A stretch of 64,000 bases of DNA from Macropodus opercularis (taxonomy: Eukaryota; Chordata; Actinopteri; Anabantiformes; Osphronemidae), in contig CM061100.1 of the NCBI GenBank assembly GCA_030770545.1, forward strand, positions 1,433,501 to 1,497,500. The letters are read 5' to 3'. The position numbers and the translations under genes were made by a program. Position 1 is the first letter of the stretch. Every line of letters begins with the position of its first letter. Below are positions 21,901-36,500 of this stretch, one piece after another. Below the pieces are notes generated by a model. That model made no database searches, had not been told where the DNA came from, and saw nothing but the letters and a program-made list of their open reading frames with translations.

Positions 21901-24489
21901 ACAAAGGGAAGCAGCGTTAAAGGACAAAGGACTAATGATGTTCTGCAGGTGTGTAGTTTACTGTACATCAGGTGGAGCCAGGGACCGTCTGAAATATGCG
22001 AGGTGTTAGTTTCGTTTTAATTCGTTTTAGTATAATTTGGATATTAAACAGGAAGCTTGATTCAGAAGATTTTGTATGAAATTGAAAAAGTACCAATAAT
22101 CCTTTTGTTCTCTGGGCATAAACACGACGCAAAAGACTTTCAGTTGAACTGTGTCGATGAAACAGAGATTCACATACAGTCACGCAGTAAATGTAGGAAA
22201 AACGATGTTTACATCTAAAGTAATTCAAGAAGTGGGTGATGTAAATACTCAATATTAGGCAAAGAAATAATCCGATGACAATCTGTTAACATGTAGGGTT
22301 TAGTAGATGAGTTGTGGCAGATATGTTGAGCTGTATCACAGACTGTTTTTAACATTGCGGACACATCTCTTATCTGAAGATAAAGGTGTGATGAAAGCAC
22401 GGTGACTGAAGTTTACATTTCCTGGTCCAGATAAAAGGGACGTGAATGCTCGAAGAGGATAATTGTTTTATTATTGTCTGGCAGCTGGAGCTGGTTTGAA
22501 GGTGTCTGTCCACACGTTGCCTTATTTTTCTTTTTAATACTTAAACTTCCCGGACAAAGAGATGAGAGAGTGAAGTCAGCAGTTCTCCCCGTCTGTAATG
22601 ATAATGATTAACCCCTCTGTCCAAGTAACGAGAAAACCTCAAGTGACACAGGCTGTGAAAGACGAGTAACAACCACACATTAGAGAAAGATTTAACGAAC
22701 AATAACATGATAATCATTTGCATTTCATAAATATCTGGGCACATAATAGACAAGGGGGGGGGGGGATTAGCTGAGATCATAGAGTTATTTCATTTCACTG
22801 AAAGAAATATCTGACAGCAGATTATAACCGGCCCCAAATCAAGGCCTGTTCTTTTGGCTCATAAGCTCATAATTGTGGTTTCAGATCAGCATGAAAGACA
22901 CACATTTACGAGCAGAGTGGATTCCAGCAGTGATTCAACAGACCTAAATTTGAGTTTTTCATCTGACGATTTGATCTATTACATAGAGCCATCTGTGAAA
23001 GAGATGCGTGTGCGACTGCTTACAGGACAAGCGCAACCGCACAAACGGATAAAGCGCCTAATGAAAGGAAGAGGTTTCCGAGCTGAAGCACACAACCTGC
23101 TGAACGCCTCCGTGTTTACAGGACATGTCTGTCTGTGTGTTTTGTACTGCATAACATGGCTACTACTACGAACATGGCCGACATATCTAAGGTACAGTAC
23201 GTACGTTTAGAGACTGGACAGCTACCAAAACAACGTGATTAACGTTATACCTGGTAAAAGTGTCTGACTAAAGCACTAATCCACCCTGAATATGTCCCAT
23301 ATGCTCGTCTGAATTCATCTAAGGGATTTAAACCCCTGATGAGAGATCTGAGTTGAGCCACAGTAAAGAGCTGAGTTAACCTGAGTGGTACTGGACACTC
23401 TTAACTGGTCTCTGAAAGCCCTCAGGCCCACGTCCATGGTGGAGCCCGAGCCTCTGCCCTCTGAGCAGCAGACGGGCTTATTGAATCCAGCTTCGTTTAA
23501 TCTGGGCGGGCTCAGGGAGCCGCGGGGCTGTAGCATACTCACCGACCCGGGGGTCAGGGTCTATGTGCCGGATAATAACTCTTTTTCATGGGCTTGCTCT
23601 TCTGCTGTACACAATTGTCCTGTAAACCCTTTGAAGTGGAGACGCGAGACGACCCGGTTCGCTTTAATGGGAAACCTGATGCAAGGCTGAGCAGATCTGT
23701 CCATGTAACATGTGTTCGCTCCATGCTTTAGTTTATTTGGGGGCAACTTAGTACTGTCTTCTCTCTCTCTTACACTCCCTTCCTCAGTAATCTAAATGGA
23801 TTTTCCTCATGACCTAAACTGAGAAGTAGACAGAGACGTGATGTTTATTCAGACCACTCTGCATAATAAAGATATTTGTTAGGCAGACAAGTCATCTTTA
23901 TCAAGACTTGGGAGGCCTATTGCTCGTTCTTGATTTCCCTTAAGCAGCAGAAATGGGAATTCTTGAACTGATGTCACGGTCCCGTGTGGTCCTGAGGTGA
24001 ACGTGAGCAAACGTTAGTCACGGTGTTGATCCAGCTGAGTCTTCATTTCTCACAAGAGAACACTAGGAGCATCCCATGACCTTTAGTGTATTGCTCAAGA
24101 CGCACTATTATTTAAAGCATATGGAAGATAGACGGCTCTAAGCTTTGTTGATGTGGTCTCATCAAGCCTCCTCGTCTGATTTGATCTGGATTCATATTGA
24201 TTTATAGACGGATCTTCATGCTGCTTTTCTCACAGCTGTCAGAGAAGAAAAACACAGAGAGGAAAACCACTAAGAGCTACTGATAAATCATCCTCACTCT
24301 TATTCAGTAATCCACCCCCAGTTTGCTGAACTGATTTATTCTGACCAACTTGCTTTTGCCTTCTTTCCTAGGAAGTGTGTAGAGAGCTCTGGTGCCTTAG
24401 CAAAAGCAACCGCTGTGTAACTAACAGTATACCGGCTGCAGAGGGGACTCTGTGCCAGACGGGCAGCATTGAGAAAGGGGTGAGTCACT

Positions 24490-24570
<81 letters not shown>

Positions 24571-27500
24571 CAGGTTTGGCTATAAAAGTGGCAAAATAAT
24601 ATTGGGCTGAAACTTTCACTTGTATTTTTGAGAGGAATTTGAAGCAGAGAAGACGTGGCCCCGTTCAGACCTCAGAGAGCATCAGCTAGTTTACCTCACT
24701 ACCCCAGCGTGGAGCCGTCCCAGTTTGAGAGGCGATACTATGCCACTATACTAGTGTGCACTCATGCAATGTCTGTAACCGCGCACGCACCAGCGAGCCA
24801 AGCTATATGTCATCAGCCTGTTGATGCCGGCCAGGTTAGGGGAGACAGTTGTAACATGGATTACGGTAGCCATTGTCACTGGATGGGCCGAGGTCTAAAA
24901 GGGAAGAATAGGCGAGTGTCACGAGCTGTCACCCGTAATTACCATTAGCTCAGTGGAGCCTTTGAGGGCCGGGGTCCACGGACAGGGCCCTGGACAACAC
25001 AGGGGGGCCCAGGTTGAGCCTGGGGGGCTTTGGAGAAGCTTTCGGAGAGCCAGTGGCACACCCTGTCTGACGCTGCCGGGGACGGCTTCAAAGCATTATG
25101 GCTGTCAGCCATTTCTCACTTAGCGTGTAATGGACAGACACGTCCAACAGGAGCAGGGAGAGAACGGTGGGGGAGGTGTGAGAGAGGTTACTTCTCTCCT
25201 CTCTCCCTCTGCTGATCCTGTTTAGTAAAACTTTGCAGGGTCTGAATGAGTAAGTAAGAGTAGCCCTCACCTTGACTGTCTCGTGCCTGGATTCGTAACC
25301 TACTGACACATTTGACACTCTGTGATCCCTCCTTCCCTCTGGACCTATGAACGCGGAGCTTACTCCAACCTGCATCCCTCTTGTCCCACAATGTCTTATT
25401 TCTAATACAAAGACTGATACTGAGCTTCTCATGGAAACAAAGCAAACATTAAAATATTCCTTTTATGATAAAGTGACACTTCATGAATCATGTCAACTAT
25501 TCAACCAAAAACCTTAGCAAGAAGGAAACACATTAAACACATTAACTACAGGTAAAACTATAATAACAGGACTAATGTAGAAATGAAATTACAGGGCGAG
25601 TAATCACCAGTTACCGTGTGTATGTTTTTAAAAAAGAGAGAGAAAGCAAAAGAAAACCATTAGTCAGGTTTAGCAGACTAGTAAGATGCAAATGCTTCCA
25701 AGTGATTTTATTGTGAAGGAATTAAACTGACCATTTGCCTCTGTCTCTTCCCTGACCAGTGGTGCTACCAGGGGGAATGTGTTGCGTTCGGCACCTGGCC
25801 TCAGAGCCTGGACGGAGGCTGGGGGCCCTGGTCCATGTGGGGGGAGTGCAGCAGGACCTGTGGGGGAGGTGTGTCCTCCTCCATGAGGCACTGTGACAGC
25901 CCAGCGTAAGTAGGCAAAGTAAGCCACAGCAAGCTGAACACACACATCCAGGTTCTGCCCACAGCTGTGTGTTTGTGTGTACGTGTACTCTATGCTGCGC
26001 TGATGGGAGAGTGCAGGTAATACTAGACCGTCTCCGCAGTTAAACATTTACAGGGTTAATACGTTCAAACCCGGTGACGTGTCAACTTGTTCTAAGAAGA
26101 ACATTAACTAAAAACGTCACCATTTCCTTTGATGTCGATGATGTGCTTAAAGCACAGGCTGATGTAAGGTGAGGGTCCACTAGAGGAAACCTAGTGTATA
26201 TCAAATGACTTTTCACATTCACACATATTATTGAATTAATTGTTATTTATGACATCGAGCATTAAGGATCCCATTAAGTTGTTGTATTACCTCAGTCATT
26301 GCAATGGAAAAGTAAATCTATGCAGAAAGGCATGTGACAAACCAGGTAGGAAGGACTGATCCTGTATCAGCTGGACTTTGCTGTTCACTCCCTGGTACCA
26401 CTCAGACACACTGATGTCTGAGACACGTTGGTGACAACAGGGAGACGCCAGGTCACAGTGACTTTTCACCACCATATTTTCATTAGTCACTGAGCGGACA
26501 ACGATCAGCTGAAGAGCCTTTTCTCAGCAGGTGGCAGAGGCCAAACACTGAGCTAAGAAAGAAAATATTGGACGTATGTTTCCAATTTTGTATCCGGTTT
26601 TTGTATTGTCTTTCCGTCTTGTCCTAGGTTTGCTTGCTTTCTAATTTGATCACGTTCCAAATGACCAAAACGGTACAATAATGTGCTCGTTATTGGAACA
26701 AAGTGAGTCACGATGGTGATGGATATTGTACCAAATTAGCTGTTCAGACATTTACAACAATCTAAAAATGATGGTTCCTTCTAGATTACACAGCTTGTAG
26801 CCTTGTTTCAGCACTAGACGGAACTTTATCAAACAGATCTTTGTCTCGCAACCAGACGCCTGACATCTTCAAGTGTCGCATTCCTTCGTTTAGGAGGCAC
26901 AGATTTAGTGAATGCCAAGGTGAATGAGAGGCACGGGGAAAAAAGCCGAGGGAGAAGAGGAGGCACCGGTATAATGTGAAACACCTGTGTAAGGCGACAA
27001 CGCTGCAAAGAGGAGAGAGGCAGGAAAACACAGCCAGACAAGCTTCCAATGCATCCGTTATGAGAAGCCAACGAGGATGAGGAGAGAGGCAGAGATGATA
27101 AGGGAAAGCAAAGAGAGCAGGCAAGGAAACAGTGAGAGGAGAAAGACTCTCCCTCCCATCGAAATGTCATGTCACACTTAAGAGCTCCTGGAGCAGCTTG
27201 GACTTTATGAATGAATCACTGACACAAAGCAGTAAACACAGATGCACAAACACAGTCTTCTGGCACTTCAGACACTTTCTGATGCTGGTTTCATGACTGA
27301 ATGTCACCGAAATGTACTTGAGTGATTTGTGTGTTTGATGCGATGCATTGACGTTGTCCCCCAACTGCCACTCACTCCAGGCTGTCGTTTCCCTCAGGCC
27401 GTCTGGAGGAGGCAGGTACTGCCTCGGAGAGAGGAAACGCTACAGATCCTGTCACACCGATGTAAGTCTTTCTATTTCGTTACTCTGCGCTCACTCAATG

Positions 27501-30500
27501 AGCAGCAGTAACTTAAATAACTGAATGAAAGCAGGTAATAAACATCAACTTGCACTGTGCCGCCCTCTCCACATACACAGATTATTAACCAGACACCGCC
27601 CAGGTCTATCCTGGAAGCGTCGCCAACAGATTAGTTATTAGTTAGTACTGCAACACGCTCCTTCCTGACAAACCACGATGCAACCTGTCTGAATTTATCA
27701 AGACATGCAACTACCCTGACCTTTCAAAACCTGAATCGCTCTGTTTTTTGTCATGCACATCTTCCAGTGGGATAAAAGGCTTCATCTGTAGAAGACATAC
27801 AGACAAAAACATATGGTAAATAGTTCTTCATCCAAACTTAGCGGAGCCTCATCTCTTTACCTACCATTAAGGATTGAGACAGCTGCTGTCACAGCCTGAG
27901 CGCTGAACCAGCATTAGACACTTCTCAGGAAAGACTTTACAAGGAGCGCAGCGCTGCCTGAGTCCCTGAGCTTTCTGACATGTTTTATTCCTGGAACACA
28001 AAACAGATGATGATAAAAATGCACAGGCTGTGATTTAATATTCCCCCTGTGACCTTGGGTTTATTCATCTAGTTGTCACTTTAAAGTTCATGTATTGTTT
28101 GTGACATTTGTCTTGAGTCAACGAAGATGACAGTTTCAGTGCATTTTATAAGCCATTCACCGATTTTTTTCTTTTCTTGAGGTTTGGACCAATGGTTAAA
28201 ACAAATATTTAACATGGCAGGAAGTGGAGATCTCTGTTCAACTATTTCTAGATGTTTTTTTCCACTAGGTGAAAATTGAAATAGTTAAAGCCCTGGTGGA
28301 CATTTAACCACAAGTCTTAAAAATAACAGGCTCAGAGAAAGCGCTGAGTGTTTTTTTTGGAAAACAAACAACATCCCTAACTGCTGTTTCATCACACTGA
28401 CCACACCTGGTACCGTGCAGCGCGTGTGAGCACCAGATGTGGATACAATGACGACTACACACACACACGGTGTATAGTATAGTATATGGTCAAAGGTTAC
28501 TAATTAGCGGTGTCTCGCGTCTTCTGTAGCTGCTACATTTGTCTTGCACGAGGTTACTTTATATTTTTATTGGCATCTTTTTCAACATATTTTTATTGGA
28601 AATAAGGTCATTTGGTGTGAAGACAGTCATAAAATGAGAGGATTTGTAAGCGACAGAGTCACAGCACTAACGTTTTATTTACGCTACTGCATTGAATCTC
28701 TGGGTTATGCAGGTGGTAACAACGCTGTCCTGCTCTGAATACATCCAAACGATGTGGCCTTTGTTTACCCCAGGTTATGACTTCCTCCTGTTCCAGATGT
28801 AGGCTCCATCAGTGTTCATAGCTAGCAGCAACGTGCATGTGCAGTCACTGAAGTAGGGCCAGTGTGCTTGACACTGGTAAGAAGTCATAAGAGATCGTGT
28901 TAACCTGACCAACATTTTACAACATTTGTTACCTTCTGTAGGCTCGCATCCTGGTGACGGAGTCAGAGATTCATTTATGTAGACGTAGCCAAAGTGGAAC
29001 TCTGGCCGAGGCTCCAGACTCGAGACTGCTGGTTATGTGACTAAAATACTGTGACAGGTGCTGTATAGTATTGGCTTAAAAAGGAAACGTCAAAGTTGAT
29101 GCAGCATCTTAAGTCCCTAGTTTACTTTATGCGCCAAAGCAAATGCAGCATGATGTAATTTTCATTACTTACATCTTTCAAAGTCCTCACTCCCGATTTG
29201 TAATCCAGTCTTTCTATCAAAAATATGTTTTCTAACCCAAACTGAGATTCATCAGCCAGAAGAATTCGGCTTTAGAGCCACAAAGGACATTATGAAACTG
29301 TTTTTACAGGTTGTTTAGTGCTCATTACAACTAATGGACTTGTTGACATGTAAAATCCGTCGAATTCCTCTTAACTCTAGAGACCGAAGGCTGCACGAGG
29401 ATGTGCTACGGTTGTCACATAAATATAAGGTGTAGTGCTGGTAAGTCTATCTACTGATAGGACAATCAAATCTTTAATCAACAACAATTTAATAATTTAT
29501 TAATCATTACTACCTTTTTTATAACAAATGGCCAACACGCTCTGATTCCAGTTGCTTAAATGCGAGGACTTGCTGCCATTCAGATTTAGAAGCTTGTGAT
29601 TGTACTGACTGATGTTTTCTGACATTTTAAACAACTTCTTTTTTAAAGTCAAACTAATCAAAAGTTCAATCAACAGAGTTACTGTTAAAAACAATGATTC
29701 CTTACTTGTCATCTTACGAATACAAGGGTTTGTTCATCAAACACATTAGCCCAAATCTGACTCGTCTCCAGCTCGTTTCGTTTTTCTGCCTCTTCTCACT
29801 CAATCTGCATGTTTGATGTGCGCGTTTTAAAGCTGCCATATTGGCAGAAAAACACTTGAGCCTAATAAAAGCCTCTTCACGGCCTGCTTTAGCGTGGAAC
29901 CCTTTCAGCATGTGAAATACTGCTTTGACCTAAGAGCTTTTATTTGTCCTGGGGGAAGAGTGTTCTGGGGTTTCTAAAGACCTTTTCACACCAATAAAGT
30001 CTTTCTTTCCACTTTTTATCTCCTCTTGTTGGAATAACACCCACACAGCTGAGTGCCATCCAGATAGGTCTGAGCAGACTCGAGCCTAGTCTGAAGCAGC
30101 CTGAGCTGAGCTGTTTCTAATTACGCGGCCAAAGAAGTGCGTCGTTATCCACCATAAATCCACGCATGAAAACAAAGCTATCCCTCCAAATGCAAAACAC
30201 ACGGTTCTCAATTAGGAATTCCAAGAAACATGTCTGTTTCAGTGTCTGAAAAAGTAAAACACGATGTCTTACACAGTTTGTTCTCTTCTTAATGATGATC
30301 TTGGTCTATACAAATGAAACTTGACAGATAAAAAAAAATCTTCTTCAGATAACTCGCTTATTCAAATGTGTGTGCGAATCTGCATCTTATGACCTTACAG
30401 GACCATACCGGTAGCTTCTAGAACATAGAAGTCTTTACAGTATACTTGTGAACTTCGCTTACAGGCCTGCCCCGTGGGATCCCGTGATTTCAGGGAGAAG

Positions 30501-33500
30501 CAGTGTGCCGACTTTGATAACATGCCTTTCCGTGGAAAGTACTACAACTGGAAGCCTTACACTGGCGGTGAGTTCAGAACTGTTGCACCAACAAATTAGG
30601 ATTTCACCAACATGACAAAGCTAAAAAGTGATTACTAGTTACTACAGATTATTAAGTGAAGGCAGGCCAGCCTCTTGTGCCGCTCCCTCTCCATTGATGT
30701 CTGCAGACCATGGACAATATCTTAACTCCAAACACAAAGAGCTCAAACAAACCGCGATAAGAGTTTAAAGCATGTAAACAGAGGTCTTATTTTATTTTAC
30801 CGATGGAAGCACTTAAACCATGACTCCTTCATCATAAGGGTCTGTTTTGGCAAATCCATCACCTCCTCACAGCCCTCTGTGGGCAACAGATAACCTACCT
30901 CTAGATGGAATTGTTGTTGGCAGCCAGTGTCGCCATGACGTCAGGTTTTAGATGCAGCACTGCTGACTTTCATCCGTGATTATTCTCACCAGCAGGTATT
31001 GGGTGTGAAGCCTTTGTCTTTTTGTACACTACCCAGGTGGTGTTAAACCCTGTGCTCTGAACTGCTTGGCAGAGGGGTATAACTTCTACACAGAGCGCTC
31101 TCCTGCAGTCATAGATGGCACCCGCTGCCAGGCCGACTCCCTGGACATTTGCATCAATGGAGAGTGTAAGGTAAGCGAGCCCAAATCCACGGGTCAACCA
31201 AAAACAGAAAATACTGTGATGAATGAAAAACATGACGCATTGTGCCAAATGGAGGTCAGTGTTGTGAAATGTCACAAGTAACAAAAGAAAGCATGCGTCT
31301 GCTGCCTTAAAACTGTTTAACAGGCCACACTGTTTATTTCTCTGTGTTCGTTATGATCTGGTGCCTTGTCAGGCAGCTGCAGTAAAGTTTTAGCTGACCT
31401 AGCAAGAGTTTCCTCAGTGTCTGTGCCTTGCGTTGTTATCTTTTGCTCAGTTTGTGAAGTAGCGGCCGCGTAAACAATACTGAAAAGGACAAAACTGCAC
31501 TATTCTCCAGGGAAGAACAATCAGGTCTTTGGCCTACTGATTGAAATCGAATGACTGGCCTTGCTGTGTTTCACTCTTATCAGCGTTCTGCAGCCTTGAC
31601 CGCAATTGTTTTGTGTAAAACAAAACACAAAAATCATTGTTTTGATTGAATAATGATTTTATATATATTTGAAAAGGCTGATTTAATAACAAGGCAGAAT
31701 AACATTTTATTGAAAGGAGCTGGCAGTTGGTGTTGTCTTTGTTTTCATGAATATAAATCATTTTGTAGAGTCTGTGTGCGTCTTCTGAAATACAGCTGAA
31801 ACAACCTTTTTCGTTCTTTGCTCTAAGTATTTGCTTTGACTTCCACCTGACCGTATGCTCTGATTCCTGCCTGGCAGGAAAGTGCAACGGCTGTGCCCAC
31901 AACATTACTCTGATTCTAAAGCAAAAACACAACAAGACGTGTGTTTTAATGTGAAGACGACGCCAATAGGTGCAGTATTCCGTACCAAAGCACAGGTTTA
32001 TTTCCAGCCTGAGTGCAGCGCAGCACTTCAGAGGCTGGCTCTCTGGTTTCACTGCCACACCATGATAAATCTCTGGAACACTGTCAGCTTGGAAAGCATT
32101 CAGAAACACTCAAGACTGCTATGGTGTGCATGTGTGGTGGAGACGCTAAGACGGATTGAAAGATTTCAAATAATAGACAGAGAAGAGAGACAACGACAGG
32201 GAGTAGAGATCACATGGGAGATTCCAGAGAAGGAGAGGAAGTGTCCATGACGATGGGAACACTCCCAGCTGTTCATAAAGCTGCTGAAGTTATGGAGTCG
32301 AAGTATAGGGGCTTGCAAAATGAAAACTATCAAGAGAGACGCACAAGCAGTGGGACCAACGATTCTTAGAATGAGGTCCACTTATTAGTGTTTTCCAAAG
32401 CTCTGATTGATCTGTCGATTAACGGACAATGATACTGTGCGCAGCTGGATGCTCGGTCATCAGCCAAGGTGCTGAGCTGGGTCACGGGAATTTCAGAAAG
32501 ATTCATGGACTAGAAATTCAAACGCACACAAGAGATGACTCGATTGTCTTCATTCATTAATAGTCGGAGATGTACAAATCTGAGAGCAAACACTGAAAAG
32601 GTACTTGAGTAAACATACTTGCTAATATGTAAACGAATAAGGCAGTAGATGCCAACATTAGCGGACTGTGGTTGCAATAAATACAGAATAACAGACTAAT
32701 TCTGGTGACTTCTGAGTAAACAGTCCTGTCAGCCTCCACTATACTGGATCTGTTGTCCTTTGTTTCGTTTACCTTGAGACAAAGCACGACCAGACAGAGT
32801 GAAACTGCTTCTCTCATCCTACTCTCTGCAAAACGGCGAACGTGGAACTATCTGCGATCTTCACAGAACAATGCACTGAATGACTCAAAGGTAAATCAAT
32901 TTCCATTTCCCAGTGTTTCATTAAAGCAGGAACTACTCTCTCTCTCAAGCACGTGGGCTGTGACAACATCTTGGGTTCCGACGCTAAAGAAGATCGATGT
33001 CGAGTGTGTGGAGGGGACGGCAGCACCTGCGAGGCCATGGAGGGACTCTTCAACGAGTCTCTACCCCGAGGAGGTAAAACTCTACTAAACCACACCCCAG
33101 TTGTTTTAGACTGGAGTCACTGCTAGAGCTTCCACTACTATAACCAGGTTTCAGGGTTCCTCGATACTGATCATGACATAATGCTATTCCCAATATTACA
33201 TTATGGTGATGACTTCAAGACAGGAGGTTGGGGCTTGTTAGCCGTAGCCTGAGGTCATCTATAGCGTCCAGAGAGGGGAAACATAGTTCTCCTTCTATGG
33301 TATGTCTAGTAAACCATCTAAAAATACAGCGTGTGTCTGCGTAAAGAAAAAGAAGAGGGGGGTGATTTGCGCTTTTGCTTCACCTTTTTCGGTGGTTTGG
33401 AATTTATTCTATAGAGTATGTAGTCAGACGTAATGAGATATGTAACTTTCTGTCTTCTCTGTGTTGTAAAATATGTCATGAAGAAATGAACATTTCTGGA

Positions 33501-36500
33501 GGGAGGGGGAGGTTACGGGGGGGAAATACCACCTTGATGGTGTCTGTCCTTGTCTCCCAGGCTACATGGAAGTGGTTCACATCCCAAAAGGCTCCGTTCA
33601 CATCGAGATCAAAGAGACTGCCACGTCCAAAAATTATATTGGTAAGCGACCAATATGTATTTACTCATTTACTGTTCGACTAACACGAACCTTTGTGAGC
33701 TTTACATTTATTCACCACGCAGACTGAAATATGTAGTACAGTAGATTGGACCGCTGGGAAATGTTGTTTAGACGGACTCAGGATGAAGCCCACTGACTTT
33801 CGTGATCCCCTGAGCTTTCAACCAGAGACTCCTGCAGGTTTAAACATTCTTAGTGAAATATCCCAACAACTGTTATGACTTTAGTGATTATTTGTCTCAG
33901 AGCAGGAAGTCTGTAAATTTGCAGTTCATAGTAAAGACGTATAGTAAAGATATAAAAATGTTGTGATTCTCTTACATACGTGTTAGTGCCACTATGTGTT
34001 TGACATTTCTGTGTTGCAAGTAAAATAAAAAAGAAAACGATTTATGCCTCCATGGAGATAAAACCTAAATATCATGCTACAAAATTCTGGTATTAAGTGA
34101 ACCTATGTTGCTGTTCAGACATTTGTCGGTCCAAAACACGAACCCTGTAGACATACCTGCCTGACTCTAATGCCACCAAGATGCTGGCACCACTGTATTT
34201 AAACAAACCTAAGAGAAATATCAAAAACCATTGGCTGGATGAACGTAGTATTTGCTAAAGTTAGCATGTAGCTGAGTGAATAAAGTCATGCCTCTGGAGT
34301 CCCTGAGCTCTTGGACTTAGGCTTGTTTCATTATCAATGCATCAGTCTCAGAAGACCCTGTAATTCACTACAGTGTGATGAATTGGCATGAACGACATCA
34401 AGCTGTTTCATATTATCTGCTCAGCTCTGTGTCAACCATGTTTCCAGTCATTTCATTCTGACACAATTAAAAGATGGCCGTCTTTAATCCATAAAACAAA
34501 GGTCTTTAAAAATATCCTTGAACCTCTGCAAAGTCGTCTTGGCACCAGACCCGTCCGCTGTGTTCCAGACTCAACAAAAACTGGCCACGTCAGAACCAAA
34601 GCAGTTCAACAAGCGGCTTCAGTTAAGCCAGTTCTGTGTCTTTTCCGTAACAAAAGAAGGACAGTGTGTGATATAGTGTCGAGTTTCTAACGGATGGTGT
34701 TGATACATGCTTTCGTTTACACTTTGAACCAAAGAGCTGCATTAGATTTATAAGGCTGTGGATTATGGTGATGTCTATATATCAAAGTTTAAATAGTGCA
34801 ATTTTAGCTATTGTGGGAAGTAGATTTTCCTTTTCTAGCACTTTGTACGTTTGGTATAAATTTGTGGCAAACACAATAGTTTTCTTATGTAGCATTATTT
34901 TACTGATTTATTTTTGATTTATTATAGCAAAACTAAGTGAGCATACAAAAATGGAGAGCAGTGTATTTATAGACTTGAGTAAATCACAATGTGCACAGTT
35001 AGTGCCAGCTGTCCTGGAAATGAATTTACTGACAAGGGGATTGTACTACACTAAAGAGGAGAAGACTATTGTTCATCTAACCTTTGTATATGCTGCTGAG
35101 GGGAATCTGGAGACCACAAGCCAAGGAGACAGAATAGCAAGCAGTTGGATTGTTTCTCCTCAATTTGGCTCCGTTTCAATCCAGAGAAAGTGGATCTTTT
35201 CAGATCTGTTGTGCTTGGAAACCAACTTTTGTTTTGACAACCAGACAGAGTGGTATTCATGAGATTCGTCCAGGGTTTCACCTGAAGTGTGTTTTCTTTC
35301 TCTTCCTAAATTAGACATACGTACGTGTCGGTGCACATGAGCGTCTTCATTTACAGCATGTGCACAGGCATGAGTGTGTCTGTCCAGAGATAGAAAGTTG
35401 TCAAAGAGGCTAAACAAATGACGACGAAGACAAAGACAATAAATGACCGTCTTCGGCTGTTATCACAGCTCCTGTGAGCTTTTAAATGCTTTCTGAAAGT
35501 GTTTCTCCTCTCTGCGATTACCCAGCTTTAAAATCTGAAGCAGATGATTATTACATCAATGGAGCGTGGACCATTGACTGGCCCAGGAAGTTTGACATTG
35601 CAGGGACAGCTTTCTACTACAAGAGGCCCACTGATGAACCAGAGTCTTTAGAGGCACTGGGAGCAACCCATGAAACCCTGGTTGTCATGGTAAGATGTCT
35701 TTTGTTGTACATCTTTTATTAAAAAAAAAAAAAAAGACTGCACGGAATGTGTTGAAAGTTCTGTCAATGGAAAAAGCACATTTACAGGAAGTTGAGACAT
35801 TTCATTATCTGAAAATGGGAAAGTTTTAGTGTTAATTAGTAAACGTATTAGTAGTTTATAAGACAACATCTTTGTCATGGAAAACTTCATATCTGACGTT
35901 AACCTGGAGTTCCTTAATCTCTTCACAGTATTCTGTAGTGTTCATTGGCAAAGATCTACATATTTAGCAATGTTCCATTGTGGTTGTTAGTTCAGAACTG
36001 CTTGATAACTGTCTCACGAAGTCTGGCACCTGATCTGACCCACAAACCCGAGGATCAGAAACGATGCTGTGCCTGTTATCAATTAACCCGCTTATTTTGG
36101 AAGCATCCAAATCTGTGTTAAATGAATATTTAACAAACTTCTCAGTCCTATTTCCAAATGTGTTGCAGACTCTACTCAAGAAATCAGAGAGGACGTTTTT
36201 TTGTATTTTTAGAAAAAGGCCCAACTCTTAATATGGGAACACCGGCGTCTATAACCAGAGTAGAATCTTTACAAAGGGCACACTTCTTCATTTTCTCGGC
36301 TGACTGTCAGCATTGCTCGAGCCAGAACGGAACAGACCAACCAAGCTATGTCTGAAAGCATTCATTTATTTTCATTCGGCTTCAAGACATGTTTGTGTGC
36401 TTTTTTTTTATTGCTGTAAAACTTTCTGTCTTGACATGAATACTGAAAATCCCAGACCACTAGAACACAAGCAACCGGCCACTTAACTACTAGCCAATAC

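Noticed and set aside
22754..22765. G12 run as a possible quadruplex or regulatory site
   Set aside because: A single homopolymer without further nearby G-runs; best treated as a length-variable repeat.
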